Source: Planctomycetota bacterium (GTDB taxonomy: Bacteria; Planctomycetota; B129-G9). From it: a stretch of 8,990 nt of DNA. Positions within the stretch are counted from its first letter, which is position 1, and each line of letters starts with the position of its first letter. Under the pieces are notes generated by a model. The model saw only the letters and a program-made list of their open reading frames with translations. It was not told the origin of the DNA and did not search any database. The DNA lies in the NCBI GenBank assembly GCA_003644325.1, contig QNCA01000038.1, forward strand, positions 1 through 8,990, read 5' to 3'. The position numbers and the translations under genes are program-made. Of the stretch, positions 6,576-8,990 are shown one piece after another.

Positions 6576-6603
6576 ATCGGCATCTTCCCGCATGGAGCCG
6601 ATT
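6575..6603 (+). other. Hairpin between sigma and anti-sigma genes
   Basis: AATCGGC (6575-6581) and GCCGATT (6597-6603) form a 7-bp stem with a 15-base loop. It starts at the last base of the sigma stop codon. No clear T run follows. It could modulate the ratio of sigma to anti-sigma translation or mRNA decay; chance is possible. Confidence 0.3.
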
Positions 6604-6612
6604 ATCTCTAAC

Positions 6613-6618
6613 GGCGAG
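6613..6618 (+). promoter_or_regulatory. Weak ribosome binding site supporting a TTG start
   Basis: GGCGAG lies 8 bases before the TTG at 6627. The frame is closed by TAA at 6609-6611 with no other start codon between, and the first in-frame ATG is about 55 codons later, inside the zinc-binding domain. TTG 6627 is therefore the best start. Confidence 0.55.
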
Positions 6619-6626
6619 TACGAAAC

Positions 6627-8006
6627 TTGACACCTGACCCAGACATAACCTGCGATAACGCACAGGAAAACCTGGTCGCCTATGTCCAGGAGGAGATAGG
6701 CGATAGGAAACTTGCGCGGAAGATAGAGGCGCACCTGGCGGAATGTGAGATATGCCGCCGGCAAGTGGCCGAAATCCGCAGGACCTTCCAGATGGCTCGC
6801 GAGACGTACCACGACTTTGTCCCGTCCGAGCAGGTCTGGAAGGAGTTGCTGGAGAGGCTGCACCGCGTCGGCGCGGGCGCCGGCCAGGGCGTCCTTCGCA
6901 ACGTGCAGGAGCGCCTGGGGCCGAAGTCGGAGTCGCCGCCGCCGGTGGCCGCTCCCGCGCCGGAGGCGCGCGTGGCGCCCCGGAGCCGTCGCATGATTGC
7001 AGCGGTCCTCTCGGTGGCGGCGATTGTCGTCCTTGTTGCAGGAGCGGCGTTGCTGCTGAGTTTGACGCGCTTCAGGGTCGTTCTCAAGAACGGCAGCCAG
7101 GTCTCGATGCGGGCCCCCGGCGACGACCGGTGGCTGGAGATGAAACCCGGCGGGAGCATCGGCGTGGGCGCGTCCGTACGGACCGAGACCGCGTCATTCA
7201 ACGTCGTTTTGGAATACCCCGACGGCAGCAGGATTGAGATGTCTCCGGATACGGAACTGAAAATAGTTGAGGAGAAGGCGGTCAAACTGGAGCGGGGCGA
7301 ATTGACCGCCGACATAATGCCTTCGGGCGCGGGCTTCACGGTGAGGACGGAATTCGGCGACATCGAGGCGCTGGGCACGCGCTTTACGGTCAGCGTGTCG
7401 AGGCGGGACCTCTCCACCCGCCTCAGGGTGCACGAAGGCAGGGTGCGCTTCACGCAGGGCGGCGTGGAGCGTATAGTCGAGGCCGGCTACGAGTCCCATG
7501 CGGGCAGGGGGATGGCGCCCGTCGAACCTCGGGCCTTCTTGAAGAAGCCTCTCGGCGAAAGATACCTTACACCGGAATGCCTGGATGTGAGTCTGAGCGT
7601 CTTTGACGGGCACGGGTATCGCGATCACCTGTCCCTGGAGATGCCGCGCATTCCCTCGGACGCGCCGCTCAGGGTGCGGTTTGAAGTGAGGAACAAGACC
7701 GACAGGGAGTTGACCCTTCCAACGGGACGCACCGGCGGCTGGGAGATAACATTGATGGTCAAGGAAGAAGCGTCCGGAGGGGGAGGTTTTCTGCGGAAAG
7801 ACGTAACCACGGCCGGCGTGATGCTCACAGATAAACCCTCGACAAGAATGGAGGACAAGGAAGTCCGCATCGGTCCGGGGCAGGTGTACCAGTTCGAGTA
7901 CGAGATAGCCCTTGAACGGCTTCGGATGCTCAAGGGACGCAAATACGACCTGGTCGGCAGTTATTGCCTGGTTTCCAGTCAGGCGGTTGCCGTAGAGGTC
8001 AAGTGA
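6627..8006 (+). CDS. Transmembrane anti-sigma factor: ZAS zinc finger, FecR domain, C-terminal Ig-like domain
   Basis: 459 residues from a TTG start. The N-terminal cytoplasmic part holds the ZAS anti-sigma signature: H36-x3-C40-x2-C43, with C9 placed 27 residues before the His, close to the layout of the redox-sensing anti-sigma RsrA. A Pro/Ala-rich linker (about 100-120) leads to one membrane helix (about 124-147). Outside it, residues about 150-290 form a FecR-type domain, with LEYPDGSRIEMSPDTELKI, a VKLERGEL strand and the typical IEALGTRFTV. After about 315 there is a separate beta-rich domain (RVRFEVRNKTDRELTLP; RIGPGQVYQFEY; then a YDLVGSYCL strand) that resembles BsuPI-like or other Ig-fold domains. 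The protein should hold the sigma factor at the membrane until an outside signal, or thiol oxidation, releases it. Sigma partnership is inferred from adjacency and the ZAS domain. The C-terminal domain assignment is tentative. Confidence 0.86.
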   Translation: MTPDPDITCDNAQENLVAYVQEEIGDRKLARKIEAHLAECEICRRQVAEIRRTFQMARETYHDFVPSEQVWKELLERLHRVGAGAGQGVLRNVQERLGPKSESPPPVAAPAPEARVAPRSRRMIAAVLSVAAIVVLVAGAALLLSLTRFRVVLKNGSQVSMRAPGDDRWLEMKPGGSIGVGASVRTETASFNVVLEYPDGSRIEMSPDTELKIVEEKAVKLERGELTADIMPSGAGFTVRTEFGDIEALGTRFTVSVSRRDLSTRLRVHEGRVRFTQGGVERIVEAGYESHAGRGMAPVEPRAFLKKPLGERYLTPECLDVSLSVFDGHGYRDHLSLEMPRIPSDAPLRVRFEVRNKTDRELTLPTGRTGGWEITLMVKEEASGGGGFLRKDVTTAGVMLTDKPSTRMEDKEVRIGPGQVYQFEYEIALERLRMLKGRKYDLVGSYCLVSSQAVAVEVK

Positions 8007-8033
8007 GTCTTCAGACACCGTTATATCATTGCT

Positions 8034-8040
8034 GAAAGGA
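8034..8040 (+). promoter_or_regulatory. Ribosome binding site for the DUF4175-like gene
   Basis: GAAAGGA ends 8 bases before the ATG at 8049. A second ATG follows at once (8052), but the spacing favours the first. Confidence 0.7.
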
Positions 8041-8048
8041 CCCTTACC

Positions 8049-8990
8049 ATGATGCTTTCCCCACAAACGCAGGGCAAACTGGCGGGACTCAAGTCGAAGG
8101 CAAAACTCCTGTTTCTCATCGAGGGACTGTCGATAGCCGTTTTGACGCTGTGCGCCGCCGTCCTTGTGACGCTGGGGCTGGACTATCTGCTGAGGGGCCC
8201 GGCCCTCTTCAGGCTGGTCATCAACCTCATCGCGCTGGGTATTCTCGGTTACTGCGTCTATCGCTTTCTGGTTTATCCCCTCATGGTTCGAATGACCGAT
8301 GACGACATGGCGCTCTGCGTGGAGAAGGGCTACCCGGGACTGAAGGACAGCCTGATAAGTTCCCTGCAACTGGGGCGCAAGTACGACCCCTCCGACACCT
8401 TCAATTCGAGCGCCATGGTAAGGGCCCTCGTGGCGCAGACCGAGCAGGCGGCCGGCAAGATGAACTTCAACCGCGTCGTGGGCTTCTCCAGGGGCTCGAT
8501 AGGGTACTGCGCGGGAGCGATACTGGCCCTGTTGGTGGTGGTGGGCAGTTTCGCGAGCGTGGACAAGATGCCGGAGATGTTCCTCAATCGAATCGTTTTG
8601 CTCGGCGATGAACCTTATCCCGAACCCTGGAGCCTTAAGGTCAAGGGCGTGGAAGAGGGCGGCAAGATATATGTCCCCAGCCATTCCGACGTGGTTCTGG
8701 AGATACAGGCCATACACAAAGATAAGACAGATGCGGAACTGTCCACGCTGCGAATCGACTACTGGACCATGGAGAAAGGCAGACGCAAACTGAGGAGCAA
8801 GGAATGCAGCAAGGATGAAACCCAGAGGAACTTCTTCTACGTGAAGATTCCGCGCGTCAAAAGCGACGTGGAATACGTGATAAAGGGCTACAGGGTTCAA
8901 GACTACAGGGGAAAGATAGAGGTCGTGGAACGTCCCGAGATCCTGGCGATCAAATGTGCCGTGGGGCCGCCCAAGTACACCGGGCAGTTG
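8049..8990 (+). CDS. DUF4175-like membrane protein, N-terminal part (3' end outside window)
   Basis: The frame is open for 314 codons from ATG 8049 to the last base, with no stop. The first residues are MMLSPQTQGKLAGLKSKAKL, then two membrane segments (about 24-47 and 56-78). A cytoplasmic stretch follows with a conserved-looking MTDDDMALCVEKGYPGLKDS and LISSLQL, and a third membrane segment spans about 153-172. After it the chain becomes beta-rich and ends in VGPPKYTG, like the P-P-x-Y-T-G strand that opens Ig-like repeats in DUF4175-type proteins. These large proteins (often over 800 residues, with later coiled coils) commonly accompany MoxR/DUF58/VWA genes. It follows the anti-sigma gene by 42 bases and is likely co-transcribed with it. 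The function is unknown. The DUF4175 name rests on topology, context and this motif, so it is less certain than the other calls. Confidence 0.72.
   Translation, partial: MMLSPQTQGKLAGLKSKAKLLFLIEGLSIAVLTLCAAVLVTLGLDYLLRGPALFRLVINLIALGILGYCVYRFLVYPLMVRMTDDDMALCVEKGYPGLKDSLISSLQLGRKYDPSDTFNSSAMVRALVAQTEQAAGKMNFNRVVGFSRGSIGYCAGAILALLVVVGSFASVDKMPEMFLNRIVLLGDEPYPEPWSLKVKGVEEGGKIYVPSHSDVVLEIQAIHKDKTDAELSTLRIDYWTMEKGRRKLRSKECSKDETQRNFFYVKIPRVKSDVEYVIKGYRVQDYRGKIEVVERPEILAIKCAVGPPKYTGQL

Noticed and set aside
2751..6863. Very long open frame on the minus strand (about 1370 codons)
   Set aside because: Its codons align exactly with those of the plus-strand VWA and sigma genes, so its stops would need TTA, CTA or TCA codons on the plus strand, which are rare in this GC-rich genome. 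The protein has no recognisable domains and crosses three clear plus-strand genes.
7194..8900. Open frame of 568 codons on the minus strand
   Set aside because: It is antisense and codon-aligned to the anti-sigma and DUF4175-like genes, both of which have convincing domains and ribosome binding sites.

Overview
The window is a single-strand, all-plus cluster from a GC-rich bacterium (about 60% GC by eye). It encodes a membrane-anchored MoxR/DUF58/von Willebrand A (VWA) type system with an ECF sigma factor/anti-sigma pair embedded in it. The mix of a BatA-like protein, a second large VWA/glutamine-amidotransferase-like membrane protein, a DUF4175-like protein and a FecR-type anti-sigma factor is typical of Planctomycetota and related PVC or deep-branching Gram-negative lineages. 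Frequent ATA (Ile) and AGG (Arg) codons despite high GC fit such a lineage, but the taxonomic guess is inference only.

Layout. 1-357 is the C-terminal end of a DUF58 protein. 358-483 is a spacer built largely of degenerate 7-nt tandem repeats running into the ribosome binding site of the next gene. 484-2919 encodes an 811-aa BatA-like protein: two N-terminal membrane segments, VWA domain with intact metal site, CARDB-like Ig domain, GATase1-like domain, C-terminal membrane segment. 2920-2996 holds a GC-rich palindrome and hairpin. 2997-5711 encodes a 904-aa protein with the same general design. 5712-5942 is the largest gap (231 bases) and is rich in structure: two perfect palindromes, an AT-rich stem-loop with flanking A and T runs, a repeated 8-mer, a possible promoter, and a 16-nt palindrome over the next start codon. 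5943-6575 is an ECF sigma factor. 6627-8006 is its probable anti-sigma factor (zinc-binding ZAS domain, one membrane segment, FecR domain, extra C-terminal Ig-like domain). 8049-8990 is the N-terminal part of a DUF4175-like membrane protein that runs off the window.

How they may work together. In related clusters a MoxR AAA+ ATPase (expected upstream, not in this window) is thought to act with DUF58 and VWA proteins as a chaperone-like complex at the membrane. The two VWA proteins would be anchored by hydrophobic segments and present adhesion, Ig-like and GATase-like domains. The sigma/anti-sigma pair sits between the VWA genes and the DUF4175-like gene. This suggests that expression of part of the cluster, or of a wider envelope response, is gated by an external or redox signal read by the anti-sigma factor. 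That last link is inference. I see no RNA genes, CRISPR arrays or mobile elements.
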